Shown here: one piece after another, positions 24,890 through 33,582 of the stretch
How the letters are laid out: each line of letters begins with the position of its first letter
How positions within the stretch are numbered: position 1 is the stretch's first letter
Source of the DNA: Stagnimonas sp965279705
Lineage (GTDB): Bacteria > Pseudomonadota > Gammaproteobacteria > Nevskiales > Nevskiaceae
DNA length: 64,000 nucleotides
Assembly: GCA_965279705.1 (NCBI GenBank)
Contig: OZ257257.1
Span: 372,001-436,000 of the forward strand
Direction: 5' to 3'
Notes under the pieces: model-generated
The model's database searches: none
The model's input: the letters and a program-made list of their open reading frames with translations, nothing else
Told to the model about the DNA's origin: nothing
Position numbers and translations under genes: made by a program

Positions 24890-25533
24890 TGGGATTGATA
24901 CACGTTGAGTGCCTCGTCGAGATCACTGTAGAACTGCGCTTTGCCGTTACTCAGCACCAACGCCGAATCACAGGTCTGGCGAACGAAACTGACATCGTGC
25001 GACACCAGTACCAGCGCCAGGCCCGCACTGCGGTCGAACAAGGCCTCGCGGCAGCGCGCGTGAAAACGCTGGTCGCCGACCATGATGACCTCGTCGACCA
25101 GATAGCAGTCGAACTGGATGGCCAGCGACAGAGCGAACGCGAGGCGTGCGCGCATGCCGGAGGAATAGGTCTTGACCGGTTGGTACAGAAAGTCGCCCAG
25201 CTCGGCGAAGTCATCGACGAATGCCCGCAGCTGCGCATAGTCGCTGCGATAGATGCGGGCAATGAAACGCACGTTGTCGAGGCCGCTCAGGCTGCCCTGA
25301 AAACTGCCGGAGAACCCCAGCGGCCAAGACACCGACATCTCGTGCACCACGCGGCCGTGGTCGGGCAGTTCGACTTTGCCGATGAGGCGGATCAGCGTCG
25401 ATTTGCCCGCACCATTGCGGCCCAGCACGGCCAGCCGCGTGCCGGGTGCCACTTCGACATTGACGTCGTCGAGCACGACATGTGGCCCGTGGCGACCGGG
25501 ATAGGTCTTGTGCAGGTTTTGCACGCGGATCAT
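24886..25533 (-). CDS. kpsT: Capsule ABC transporter ATP-binding protein
   Basis: A protein of 215 residues, the usual KpsT length. It has Walker A GRNGAGKST, the signature region KTYSSGMRARLAFALSLA, Walker B CYLVDEVIMVGD, and the switch His in LVSHDVSFV. Together with KpsM it exports the finished lipid-linked capsule across the inner membrane. The ATG at 25533 overlaps the kpsM stop by 4 bases. A longer open frame upstream to 26160 is antisense-phase read-through over kpsM and is rejected. It belongs to the short KpsT class without a carbohydrate-binding C-terminal extension, which fits export that is independent of the repeat-unit structure. Confidence 0.93.
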   Translation of the reverse strand: MIRVQNLHKTYPGRHGPHVVLDDVNVEVAPGTRLAVLGRNGAGKSTLIRLIGKVELPDHGRVVHEMSVSWPLGFSGSFQGSLSGLDNVRFIARIYRSDYAQLRAFVDDFAELGDFLYQPVKTYSSGMRARLAFALSLAIQFDCYLVDEVIMVGDQRFHARCREALFDRSAGLALVLVSHDVSFVRQTCDSALVLSNGKAQFYSDLDEALNVYQSQ

Positions 25534-26363
25534 TCGATCACCAGATGTCGATGTACGCGGCGGCAGAGCATCAGGCCCAGGGCGATCTGGATGACGCAGA
25601 CCCAAGTGGTGTAGGCGAGGTCGTAATGCACCCGCACCGACGGGCCGAACTGCCCGCCACGGATCATCTCGAAGGCGTTCAGCGTCGGCACGTACAGCGC
25701 CCATTCGCGGTAGCGCTCCGGCAGCCAGTCGGCCATGAAGAACACGCCGCTGATGGGCAACAGGAAATACATGAACGGCCCCACCAGCTTCTCGGACCAT
25801 TCGGCCATCTCGCTGATGCAGCCCATCACCAGACCGAGGCCGGCCGAGAAGGCGATCATGTAGGCCCAGCCCATGTAGAACAGTCCCCAGTCCTTTGGCA
25901 GCTCGTAAAGCCCCAGCGCCCAGAAGAGGAAGGCGATTACCGCGTAAGCGATCAGCGCGCCGTAGACCTCGAGCACGATGCGCGCGATCAGGAGATCCAG
26001 CATGCGGACCTGACGGTGGTAGAGCAGCGAGGCATTGGCGCGAAAGCAGTGCACGGCCCGCTGTACGCAGTGTCGCCACAAGGTGAGCGGCATGTAGCCG
26101 GTGAGCACGAAGGCGAGGATGGGCACGCCGTGTTCGACACTGCCGTGCAGGGCGCTCCACACGCCGATGACGCCCATGCAGAAAATGAAAGGCTCGGCGA
26201 TGAGCCAGATGAAGCCCAGATTCTCGCGGCCGTAGCGGGTGTGAATCTCCCGCATCATCAACGCGCCGATGACGATCAGTTGCAGTCGGGCGGCATCGAG
26301 AAGGCCCGAGGGCAGGCCGGACTTCACCCGCCCTGCAGGCGAGTGCAGCTCACTGCTGTGCAT
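25530..26363 (-). CDS. kpsM: Capsule ABC transporter permease
   Basis: A protein of 277 residues with six membrane segments in the ABC-2 arrangement. Typical KpsM features include MMREIHTRYGRENLGFIW split at its core RYGRENLG, followed by FIFCMGVI, the central GYMPLTLWRHCVQRA, and the late FFLLP-like stretch YFLLPISGVFFMADWLP. It forms the inner-membrane channel for capsule export with KpsT. The reading frame overlaps kpsE by 14 bases and kpsT by 4, so all are translated as a unit. Confidence 0.93.
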   Translation of the reverse strand: MHSSELHSPAGRVKSGLPSGLLDAARLQLIVIGALMMREIHTRYGRENLGFIWLIAEPFIFCMGVIGVWSALHGSVEHGVPILAFVLTGYMPLTLWRHCVQRAVHCFRANASLLYHRQVRMLDLLIARIVLEVYGALIAYAVIAFLFWALGLYELPKDWGLFYMGWAYMIAFSAGLGLVMGCISEMAEWSEKLVGPFMYFLLPISGVFFMADWLPERYREWALYVPTLNAFEMIRGGQFGPSVRVHYDLAYTTWVCVIQIALGLMLCRRVHRHLVIE

Positions 26364-27483
26364 GTTCCCGCACGCTGGCCACCAGCAGCTTGCCGATGGA
26401 GAAGAGCAGGAAGCTGCTGACGAGCACGATTAGCACCGCACGCCATCTACGTGGATACAGGGCGCGGTCGGGCAGGCTGGTTTCGACCACCCGTTCGAGG
26501 TAGATCTGCTGGCGGCGCGATTCGGCGCGGGCGGCCTCGAGCGAGGCGAGCGACGAGGCGAGCTTCTTGGTAACGAACTCCTTGCGCAGTGACAGCTGCT
26601 CGAAAGCCGAGAGCTTCGGCGCCATGGCGCTGTCGCCACCGGTGAGCCGCGCACGCTGGCTGGCAAGCTGCTGCTCCAGTGCGCGGACGTGGTTTTCGAG
26701 ATCGCTCTTCAAGGGACTTTGCGGCGCGTTGCGCAGCAGCTCGGCCAGACGCGTGCGGGTGAGGGTCAGCTCGGCCTCGGTGCGGGCCTGCGCTTCGAAG
26801 ATCGCGCCGGACGACTTGCCGGGGTCGAGCAGCGACTCGCGGTTGCGATAGTCGAGCACGCTGCGCTGCGCATCGGTGACCTCGGCCTCGGCGGCGGCGA
26901 CTTCGGCTTCGGCATCACGCACCGCATTGGCGTGGGCACGCTGGTTGAGCCGGTTCACCAGTTGCTCGCTCATCAGCAGCAGACCGTTGGCGATCGCCTG
27001 CGCATCGTCCGCGCGGAAGGCTTTCACCGTCAGCGTGCTGATGCCGGTCGTGGTGTCGTAGATCACCTCGACGCGCTGCTGGAAGTAGCGGTAGAAATCC
27101 TCGGCGTTATCCCAGTGGATGGGGTTGGGATAGCGGGCGAGAAAGTCTGCTTCGGGGCGGTTGAAAATGGCCTTGAGATCGACCTGCTTGCCGAGCTGTG
27201 CCAAGGCGTCGCGCGAGGTGGCGAACACCTGCACGGTGTACACATCCTGCTGACCGCCGCCGGGTGTGGCCCCTTGCAGCAGGCTGGCCAGACCGCCGAT
27301 CTGCACGGCCGAGGGCGAGCGCACCACGAAGCTCGCCTCGCTGGCGTAGAGGTCCGCGGCGATCACGAAAAAATACAGCGCGGTGACGAGCGTGGGCAGC
27401 CCGACGCACAGCAGCGAGCCGAGGTGCAGCTGCACCCAGCCGGTCACGCCGCGCCGAGTGTTGTGGGCGTTCGGGTTGCTCAT
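26350..27483 (-). CDS. kpsE: Capsule export inner-membrane/periplasmic adaptor (KpsE/CtrB type)
   Basis: A protein of 377 residues: a short cytoplasmic start, a first membrane segment near residues 20-40 (LCVGLPTLVTALYFFVIAADLYASEASFVVRSP), a long periplasmic part with coiled-coil helices between ~180 and 310 (repeated AEAEV, AEVAAAEAEV and ALEQQLASQRARL heptads), and a second membrane segment near the C-terminus (VLIVLVSSFLLFSIGKLLVASV). This is the polysaccharide co-polymerase layout of KpsE/CtrB/BexC proteins, which span the periplasm and link the ABC transporter to the outer-membrane exporter. It overlaps the OPX gene by 4 bases (ATGA). Confidence 0.9.
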   Translation of the reverse strand: MSNPNAHNTRRGVTGWVQLHLGSLLCVGLPTLVTALYFFVIAADLYASEASFVVRSPSAVQIGGLASLLQGATPGGGQQDVYTVQVFATSRDALAQLGKQVDLKAIFNRPEADFLARYPNPIHWDNAEDFYRYFQQRVEVIYDTTTGISTLTVKAFRADDAQAIANGLLLMSEQLVNRLNQRAHANAVRDAEAEVAAAEAEVTDAQRSVLDYRNRESLLDPGKSSGAIFEAQARTEAELTLTRTRLAELLRNAPQSPLKSDLENHVRALEQQLASQRARLTGGDSAMAPKLSAFEQLSLRKEFVTKKLASSLASLEAARAESRRQQIYLERVVETSLPDRALYPRRWRAVLIVLVSSFLLFSIGKLLVASVREHAQQ

Positions 27484-28682
27484 TTCAGCGCCCCGCGAAC
27501 CACCGCGCCCTGAATCACCGGCTGGGTGACGAGGCCGACCAGCTCCAGAAACTTTTGCAGTTCGCTGGTGGCCGCGCTGGAGACGTAAACAATGTCGCGG
27601 TCGCGCATCGCGAAGCGCTGCGCAATGAAATAGCTCTGGGCCTGTGCCATGTCGAGCCGATAAACCACGCGCACTTCGTCCTGTTCAGGCGTGCTTTGCA
27701 GGGGCACCACCTGCAGTGCCTCGACCACGGCGCGCGGCTCGTAGCGAAACAGGTAAACCCCGCGCGGATCGGCACGGCTGTCGAGCAGGCCGCCGGTCTT
27801 GGCGACCGCCTCGATCAGAGAAATGTGCTCGGCGCCGAACTCGATCTGCGCGTTGCGGCCGGTGGCGCCGAAGGCGGTGAAACTCTGCGTCTGGCGGGTG
27901 GCGACCAGAAGATCGCCAGGCTTGAGGAAGATATTCTCGCGCGGGTCTTGCAGCACCCGCAGCAGCGGCAGCGTGACAGTTTCGCCGCCCCGGGTGAGCT
28001 GCAGCCGCGTTTCGTAGACCGGCGCGCGCACGCCGCCGACGGCGGCAATCACGTCGAGCACACGCTCGCCGCGCGCCGATAGCGGCACGCGGCTGCCGCC
28101 GGCCACATCGCCGGCCACCGTCACCGTGGCGGCGTTGTTGCGCAGGTGCACCACCAGCTGCGGGCGCGCGGCCTTGCCGACCAGGGCTTGCGACAGCAGC
28201 TGCTCCACCTCCATGCCGGTGCGCCCGAGCACGTGCACGCGTCCGGCAAACGGCAGGTGGATGGTTCCGTCCGCGTCTACGATCTGCTCGCTCAGCGTCA
28301 CGTTTCGGGCCGCCGAGCTGCTGACCGCGGCCACGGTGGTGGTCGGCCGGGTGGAATACAGCGTGTCCGACCCGGCCTCCCAGATATCCACCACCACGCC
28401 ATCGCCCACGCCGACCACCACTGGCGGCGGTGTGGGGCTGTCGCCGAAACGCGCCGCGAAGCCGGGTGGCGTACTCGCCTGGGTCGCTGCCGCGCTCGCG
28501 CTGCCGATGTCGATTAGCTCGAAGGCGGGCTGCCGGGATTGCCGCTGCTGATGGTCGATATCGCCGCGGTCTGGCCCGGCGCTGGGCAGCGCAGCGCAGC
28601 CCGCCAGCAGGCTGGCGGCGAGCAGGGCGATGCCGTGAGTGTGGAGGGCAGGCCGGAGCCGGTAGAGGAGTCGAGTCGTCAT
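27480..28682 (-). CDS. kpsD: Outer-membrane polysaccharide export (OPX) lipoprotein, KpsD/CtrA/Wza type
   Basis: A protein of 400 residues with a lipoprotein signal ending ASLLAGC (Cys29). The Poly_export region is at ~85-200 (VGVGDGVVVDIWEAG, DADGTIHLPFAGRVHVLG, VVHLRNNAATVTVAGDV), followed by SLBB-like units (LKPGDLLVAT) to ~370. The C-terminal segment LQKFLELVGLVTQPVIQGAVV is the amphipathic helix that forms the Wza-type outer-membrane pore. By length it is nearer to CtrA/BexD/Wza than to the longer E. coli KpsD, so the symbol is functional rather than strict. A 46-base gap separates it from the upstream glycosyltransferase. Confidence 0.88.
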   Translation of the reverse strand: MTTRLLYRLRPALHTHGIALLAASLLAGCAALPSAGPDRGDIDHQQRQSRQPAFELIDIGSASAAATQASTPPGFAARFGDSPTPPPVVVGVGDGVVVDIWEAGSDTLYSTRPTTTVAAVSSSAARNVTLSEQIVDADGTIHLPFAGRVHVLGRTGMEVEQLLSQALVGKAARPQLVVHLRNNAATVTVAGDVAGGSRVPLSARGERVLDVIAAVGGVRAPVYETRLQLTRGGETVTLPLLRVLQDPRENIFLKPGDLLVATRQTQSFTAFGATGRNAQIEFGAEHISLIEAVAKTGGLLDSRADPRGVYLFRYEPRAVVEALQVVPLQSTPEQDEVRVVYRLDMAQAQSYFIAQRFAMRDRDIVYVSSAATSELQKFLELVGLVTQPVIQGAVVRGALK

Positions 28683-28728
28683 CGTGACAAGTCTAGTGGC
28701 GATGGGGCCGTGCGCGCCCGTCGGTCAT

Positions 28729-30018
28729 TCATACCGGGGTGTCGAGCGCCTGCCAGAGAATCTCAAGATGCTGCTGCCAGCTGGGCGGCCGGTAACTAGC
28801 CAGCCGCCGCAGGGCATCGTCACGCCGTGGCGATACGCGAGCCGAGAACGTCTGGATCGCATCCAGCCAGCCTGCGCCATCGAGCGGGCTTAAATAGTCG
28901 GCGCAGTCGCCGCCCACCTCGCGATGCGCCGGCAGCGCCGACGCCAGTGCCGGCACCCCGGCAGCCAACGCCTCGGCCACCGGCAGGCCGAAGCCTTCGG
29001 CGAACGAGGGGTTGAGCAGTGCGCGAGCGCCGCGCAGCAGGGCGAGCAGTTCGGCATCGCCCAGGCCCGCGCATTCGATGACGTGGCGCGCGAGGCCGGG
29101 CGAGCGATCCAGCAGGTTGAACACGGTTTCGTTCTCCCAGCCGCGCCTGCCCACCAGCACCAGGCGGGGCGCGGTGGCGGGGTCGGTCTCAACCATCTGC
29201 CGCCATAGCGTCAGCAGCAGGGTGTGGTTCTTGCGCGGCTCGATGGTGCCGAGTGCGACGAAGTAAGGCACTTCGGCGCAGGGCGGCGTTCGCCAGGGCA
29301 CGGGGGGATCGAGACCCGCCCCGAGCGGTGCCACGACGATGGTCGGCATCGACACATCGAGCGCCGCCCAGTAGGCCTGCAAGCTGTTGCGGGTGGCAGC
29401 CGAATTGACCAGCACGCAGCGCGCATGCGCCGCGATGGTGGCGAGCCGCGCGGCGTGGCGGGCGGGTTCGGCGGGGCGGCTGTATTCCGGGTACTCGATC
29501 GGGATCAGGTCATGCACGAAGAACACGCCGCGCAGGCCGGTGCGGCGCAGCCAGTGCGCATAGGCGGGTCGATAGAGCTGGCCGTGGGATGTGTTGACGT
29601 AGACCGTTGACGACGCGGGCTTGATGGCGGGTGCGAAGGCTTCGGCGACGGATGCCACCCGGCTGCGGGAAACCCCGGTTGCGATGGGCTCGGTGGGCAG
29701 CAGCGGGCGCGGGGTAAGTGCGGGTGATTGCAGCCATTGCCGCAGTGCCGTGAAGCGGGGCTGCTCGTTGCCCGCTACAGGCTGCCAGCGCTGCACCACT
29801 TCGGTCACCAGCCGTTGTGCGGCGGCCGGTTTCAGCACCTGCACGCCGAGCGGCCCGTAGGCGGCCAGTTGCAACTGCACGCGTGGGTGGCTGCGCAGGG
29901 CTTGCAGGTAGGCGAGATCGACGCGGTCGATGCCCGTGGGTACGCCCAAGGCCAGTCGTGCGCGCAGGCGGGTGGCGTCAAAGCAAACTTTCAGCGGGGG
30001 CGTTTTAGCGATTGTCAT
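28729..30018 (-). CDS. Glycosyltransferase family 4, capsule locus
   Basis: A protein of 429 residues with GT4 features: GVPTGIDRVDLAYLQAL near the N-terminus, SAATRNSLQAYW in the hinge, FVALGTIEPRKNHTLLLTLW, LVGRRGWENE, and the donor motif EGFGLPVAEALAAGVPALAS. It resembles a mannosyl- or rhamnosyltransferase of capsule clusters; the sugar cannot be named. The start overlaps the 3' end of the kpsC-like gene by 14 bases. It and the GT4 at 23564 are the only polymer-building transferases visible besides the Kdo enzymes, so either the repeat unit is short or further genes lie elsewhere. Confidence 0.88.
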   Translation of the reverse strand: MTIAKTPPLKVCFDATRLRARLALGVPTGIDRVDLAYLQALRSHPRVQLQLAAYGPLGVQVLKPAAAQRLVTEVVQRWQPVAGNEQPRFTALRQWLQSPALTPRPLLPTEPIATGVSRSRVASVAEAFAPAIKPASSTVYVNTSHGQLYRPAYAHWLRRTGLRGVFFVHDLIPIEYPEYSRPAEPARHAARLATIAAHARCVLVNSAATRNSLQAYWAALDVSMPTIVVAPLGAGLDPPVPWRTPPCAEVPYFVALGTIEPRKNHTLLLTLWRQMVETDPATAPRLVLVGRRGWENETVFNLLDRSPGLARHVIECAGLGDAELLALLRGARALLNPSFAEGFGLPVAEALAAGVPALASALPAHREVGGDCADYLSPLDGAGWLDAIQTFSARVSPRRDDALRRLASYRPPSWQQHLEILWQALDTPV

Positions 30019-31090
30019 GTGCAGGGGCCGTGCGCCAGGAACGGATCAGGCCCAGACCCTGGCGCAGCAGCCGTCGCAGCCGCGAGCGTTGCCGGCCTGC
30101 GTTGGCGGTACCGAGGATGGAGAGTGCCTGCACCAGGTCTTCGGCCTCGCAGAGCAGGCCGGTATGGGGATGACGATAGCGGGGATAGTGGATCAGTGTG
30201 CCGGCGACGAGGGCATCGAGCGTCAGGCGGCGGCTGCGGCGCGGCGCGGGTAGATGGTCTTCGGTCAGGCCCCAGCCGGCGTAGAACGGCAAGCCCCAAC
30301 AGGTCACCGGCACGCCGCGCAGCAGTGCCTCGAAGCCCACCAGAGAGGTCATGGTGTGCACCGCATCGATGTGCGGGAACAGCGCCGTCACCGACACCCC
30401 GCGCACGATCTGGTCAGCGTGTCGCAGCACGAGCGCGTCCCTGACGTGGCCCGGTCGCGTGCCGGCCTCGGTATCGGGGTGTGGCTTGTAGACGATCCAG
30501 GCCTTGGGATGTGCGGCGCGCACCTGCTGCAACAGCTGCAAGTTGCCGTACACCACTGGCGAGCCGCAGCGCAGCGAGGCGTCGTTTTCCACTTGGCCCG
30601 GTACCAGCAGGCGCGCCTGCCCCTGCTGCGCGGCAATCACGATCGGCGCACGGCTGCCGACGTTGTATTTGGTCAGGCCGTGCTGCACCAGTTGCTGCCG
30701 CAGCAGCGCGGCACGTTGCAGCAGCGCAGTGTCGGGTGTTTCGTCCTGCAACAGGGTTTCCAACGCCGAGGACGTGCGCGGGTCGAAGTAGATGCCGGTC
30801 TTGTCCACCACCAGCGAGCTGCCACCGACATGATTGCTGCCCAGACCCACCGAGCGGATGAAGCCGTCTTCCATCCGCACCAGCGTGGCACCTTGTTGCG
30901 CGATAGCCTCGGCAAAACCGGCAGGCTCGCGCGCGGCCCAGATCACGATGGTGCGGCCCGCAAGTGCAGGATGACGCAAAGCTGCGTGCGCGCTGGGCAG
31001 GTAGTGCAGTGGCGCGTAATCCGCCTGCAGAAAGGGCGTGATCTGCCAGCGCTTCCAGGGCTTGATGCCGACCACCAGCGTCGGGCTCAC
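30005..31090 (-). CDS. kpsC: KpsC-type Kdo transferase, single-module (half-length) version
   Basis: A protein of 361 residues, about half the ~670 residues of classical KpsC, which has two tandem transferase modules. Conserved segments present are RMEDGFIRSVGLGS, IYFDPRTSSALE, LVPGQVENDASLR, VYKPHPDTEAGTR, and CWGLPFYAGWGLTEDH, and together they make one full module. KpsC alternates beta-2,4 and beta-2,7 Kdo linkages in the lipid-anchored primer started by KpsS; a single module may add just one linkage type. The GTG start at 31090 overlaps the methyltransferase stop (GTGA). Either the primer is short here or a second module is coded elsewhere. Confidence 0.82.
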   Translation of the reverse strand: MSPTLVVGIKPWKRWQITPFLQADYAPLHYLPSAHAALRHPALAGRTIVIWAAREPAGFAEAIAQQGATLVRMEDGFIRSVGLGSNHVGGSSLVVDKTGIYFDPRTSSALETLLQDETPDTALLQRAALLRQQLVQHGLTKYNVGSRAPIVIAAQQGQARLLVPGQVENDASLRCGSPVVYGNLQLLQQVRAAHPKAWIVYKPHPDTEAGTRPGHVRDALVLRHADQIVRGVSVTALFPHIDAVHTMTSLVGFEALLRGVPVTCWGLPFYAGWGLTEDHLPAPRRSRRLTLDALVAGTLIHYPRYRHPHTGLLCEAEDLVQALSILGTANAGRQRSRLRRLLRQGLGLIRSWRTAPAHDNR

Positions 31091-32274
31091 CGCGGGCGCT
31101 CGGGCTTGCGGAACACCACGATACGGTTGCTGTTGGTGCCGTCGGCGTTGTTGGCCACACCCCAGATGTGCGCCGTCTTGGTGAAGCGTTGGGTGTTGAT
31201 GAGCACTGATTCGGCCACGAACCCTGCAGCAATACCAAGCGGCACCACCACCTCGTCGAGCTTGATCGCGCCCTTCTTCACCTCGCCGACTTCAAACGCC
31301 ACCACACCGCCGGGGCGGGTGATGCGAAACAGCTCCTGCAATACCTCGGCCATCACCAGCGACCACTGCGGCACGGTGCGCGGCACGGTCATGGCAGCAG
31401 CGATGCGCTTCACCGGCAGGCCGTTGAACCAGCCGCGCAGCCAGTTGTCGCCGGCGTAATCCACCACGTCGAGAAACGGCGGCGAGGTGACGGTGAGGGC
31501 GACGCTACTGCTCTTGATCTGCGCCGTGTGGCGCGCGTCGCCGGTGAGAAAGCGCGCCGTTTTTTGTGCCTTGCGCAAGGCCTTGGTCTGCTCTGCGCTC
31601 AAGCCGCGCAAAAGCTGCGCACTCTTCTTGAGAATCAGCGCGTGGGTATCCCGATACACCGGCTTCTGCGCGCGCTGGGCATTGATGCGGGTCTGTCGCG
31701 CTGCCGTCACAGCCTGGTTTGGCGGAAAGCTGTAGACGCTGAAAAAGCCTGGCGAATGGCCGGTGAGCCGATTGGTGGCGACCATGCCGATCCAGCCGTC
31801 GAGCGTGTCGGCCTCGCCCGATTCGCGGCGTCGCAACAGCCAATCACGCAGCGCCATCAGCTCACGCAAGGTCTTGCGCTCATAGAACATCGCCAGCGGC
31901 GGCGCGCGACCGGCGATGTGCTTGGGGATTTGTGCGAGGCGCTCGGCAATCGCGTCGAGTTGCGGCAGTGCGAGGCGAGGTTGCGCCAGCAAGGCCGAGA
32001 GCGGATTGATGTCATTGGCAATGACCTTGCGACCGTGCAGCGCGGCCTCGATCGCAGTGGTGCCGCGTCCGCTGAAAGGGTCGTAGACCCGATCGCCTGG
32101 CTGGGTGTGACGCTCGATGAAATACGCCGGCAGCTGCGGCTTGAAGCAGGCGCGATAACTGATCTCGTGGATGGTTGTCGCGCGCCGCTGCCCCGCCGTC
32201 CACAGCTCGGCGGCGATGACTTTCGGCTTGCCGCGCGTGGCCTTAATGGCTTTTGATGAGCGTGCCGATGCCAT
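31087..32274 (-). CDS. Solitary DNA methyltransferase (N6-adenine/N4-cytosine type)
   Basis: A protein of 395 residues with two diagnostic methyltransferase motifs: YDPFSGRGTTAIEA (residues 64-77, SAM binding) and TSPPFLDVVDYA (TSPP at 263-266, catalytic loop of amino-methyltransferases). A TSPP loop is usual in N4-cytosine and some N6-adenine enzymes. The SAM motif precedes the catalytic motif, the reverse of common beta-class enzymes with DPFxGxGTT near the C-terminus. No restriction endonuclease is adjacent. The ATG at 32274 lies inside the 3' end of argB (32-base overlap), and the stop overlaps the kpsC-like start. The target sequence is unknown. An RNA substrate cannot be excluded. Confidence 0.8.
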   Translation of the reverse strand: MASARSSKAIKATRGKPKVIAAELWTAGQRRATTIHEISYRACFKPQLPAYFIERHTQPGDRVYDPFSGRGTTAIEAALHGRKVIANDINPLSALLAQPRLALPQLDAIAERLAQIPKHIAGRAPPLAMFYERKTLRELMALRDWLLRRRESGEADTLDGWIGMVATNRLTGHSPGFFSVYSFPPNQAVTAARQTRINAQRAQKPVYRDTHALILKKSAQLLRGLSAEQTKALRKAQKTARFLTGDARHTAQIKSSSVALTVTSPPFLDVVDYAGDNWLRGWFNGLPVKRIAAAMTVPRTVPQWSLVMAEVLQELFRITRPGGVVAFEVGEVKKGAIKLDEVVVPLGIAAGFVAESVLINTQRFTKTAHIWGVANNADGTNSNRIVVFRKPERPR

Positions 32275-33097
32275 TGTTGGTGAACAGTTCCAGCAGCACC
32301 GAGTGTTCGAGTTCGCCGTTGATGATGACGGCGGTTTTCACGCCCGAGTTCACTGCATCGAGCGCGCACTGGATCTTTGGCAGCATGCCGCCGTAGATGG
32401 TGCCGTCGTCGATCAGCGCCTGCACCTGCCCGACGCTCAGGCCGGTGAGCACGTTGCCCGCCTTGTCCTTCACGCCCTGCACATTGGTGAGCAGCATCAG
32501 CTTTTCGGCCTTGAGCACGCTGGCGAGCTTGCCGGCAACGAGATCGGCGTTGATGTTGTACGCCTCGCCGAGGCTGCCGACGCCGACTGGGGCGATCACC
32601 GGGATGAAGCCGCCAGTTTCAAGGTGATGCACCACGCGCGGGTCGATGGCGTCGACTTCGCCGACCTGGCCGATGTCCTGCCCCTTGATGGTGAGCTTCT
32701 TCGCGCGAATCAGCCCGCCATCCTTGCCGGTGAGTCCTACGGCCTGCCCGCCCTGCTGGTTGATGGCCGAGACGATGGCCTTGTTGACCAGCCCGCCCAG
32801 CATCATCTCGACCACATCCATGGTCTCGGCATCGGTGACGCGCATGCCTTCGACGAAGGTGCTGGTCTTGCCGAGCTTTTCCAGATGCGCGCCGATCTGC
32901 GGGCCGCCGCCGTGGACCACCACCGGGTGCATGCCGACCGCCTTCATCAGCACGATGTCGCGCGCGAAGGACTGGATCATGTCGTCGCCCTTCATCGCGT
33001 TGCCGCCGTACTTGACCACGAAGGTCTTGCCCGCAAAGCGCCGGATGTAGGGCAGCGCTTCGGTGAGCACCTGGGCAATGTGTTGCGCCTGTTGCAT
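32243..33097 (-). CDS. argB: N-acetylglutamate kinase
   Basis: A protein of 284 residues. It phosphorylates N-acetylglutamate in the second step of arginine synthesis. Amino-acid-kinase motifs are clear: FVVKYGGNAM (Lys for phosphate), VVVHGGGPQIGAHL, and LMLLTNVQGVKDKAGNVL, with the C-terminal KIQCALDAVNSGVKTAVIINGE. Arginine-sensitive members carry an extra N-terminal helix, and the start MQQAQHIAQVLTEALPYIRRF is consistent with that. Synteny coaBC-dut-argB is shared by Pseudomonas and relatives. The gene sits 38 bases downstream of dut and overlaps the methyltransferase gene at its 3' end. Confidence 0.95.
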   Translation of the reverse strand: MQQAQHIAQVLTEALPYIRRFAGKTFVVKYGGNAMKGDDMIQSFARDIVLMKAVGMHPVVVHGGGPQIGAHLEKLGKTSTFVEGMRVTDAETMDVVEMMLGGLVNKAIVSAINQQGGQAVGLTGKDGGLIRAKKLTIKGQDIGQVGEVDAIDPRVVHHLETGGFIPVIAPVGVGSLGEAYNINADLVAGKLASVLKAEKLMLLTNVQGVKDKAGNVLTGLSVGQVQALIDDGTIYGGMLPKIQCALDAVNSGVKTAVIINGELEHSVLLELFTNNGIGTLIKSH

Positions 33098-33135
33098 GTC
33101 GATAAGTCTCTGGCTGGATGCGAGGGTGAGAAAAA

Positions 33136-33582
33136 CTACACGGTGCCAGTGGAGCCAAAGCCACCCGCACCGCGATCGGACGCGGCATGAAACTCGCCGA
33201 CCACCTCGAAGGTGGCCTGCAGCACCGGCACGATCACCAGCTGGGCGATGCGCTCGCCGGGGTTGATGGTGAAGGCGGTCTGTCCGCGGTTCCAGCAGCT
33301 CACCATCAGCTCGCCCTGGTAGTCGCTGTCGATCAGCCCGGTGCCGTTGCCGAGCACGATGCCGTGCTTATGGCCCAGGCCCGAGCGCGGCAGGATGATC
33401 GCCGCGAAATGCGGGTTGCCGATGTAGATCGCAAGCCCGGTCTTGATCAGCGTGGTCTGCCCCGGTTCGAGCACCAGCGGTGCGTCCAGCAGCGCGCGCA
33501 GGTCGAGACCCGCCGCGCCCGGCGTGGCATAAGCGGGTGCGGCGGCGCGCGGGTCGAGAATCTTGAGCTGGATGGATTTCAT
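33136..33582 (-). CDS. dut: Deoxyuridine 5'-triphosphate nucleotidohydrolase
   Basis: A protein of 148 residues, normal for trimeric dUTPase. It hydrolyses dUTP to dUMP and keeps uracil out of DNA. The conserved motifs are in order: AAGLDLRA, PRSGLGHKHGIVLGNGTG, LIDSDYQGEL, ERIAQLVIVPV, and the Gly-rich C-terminal tail AGGFGSTGTV that closes over the active site. The ATG overlaps the coaBC stop by 4 bases (ATGA), a common arrangement. No phage context is present, so this is the housekeeping copy. Confidence 0.96.
   Translation of the reverse strand: MKSIQLKILDPRAAAPAYATPGAAGLDLRALLDAPLVLEPGQTTLIKTGLAIYIGNPHFAAIILPRSGLGHKHGIVLGNGTGLIDSDYQGELMVSCWNRGQTAFTINPGERIAQLVIVPVLQATFEVVGEFHAASDRGAGGFGSTGTV

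Noticed and set aside
24886..26160. KpsT as a 424-residue protein
   Set aside because: The extra N-terminal part reads over kpsM in a different frame; the 215-residue form starting at 25533 matches KpsT and overlaps the kpsM stop by 4 bases.
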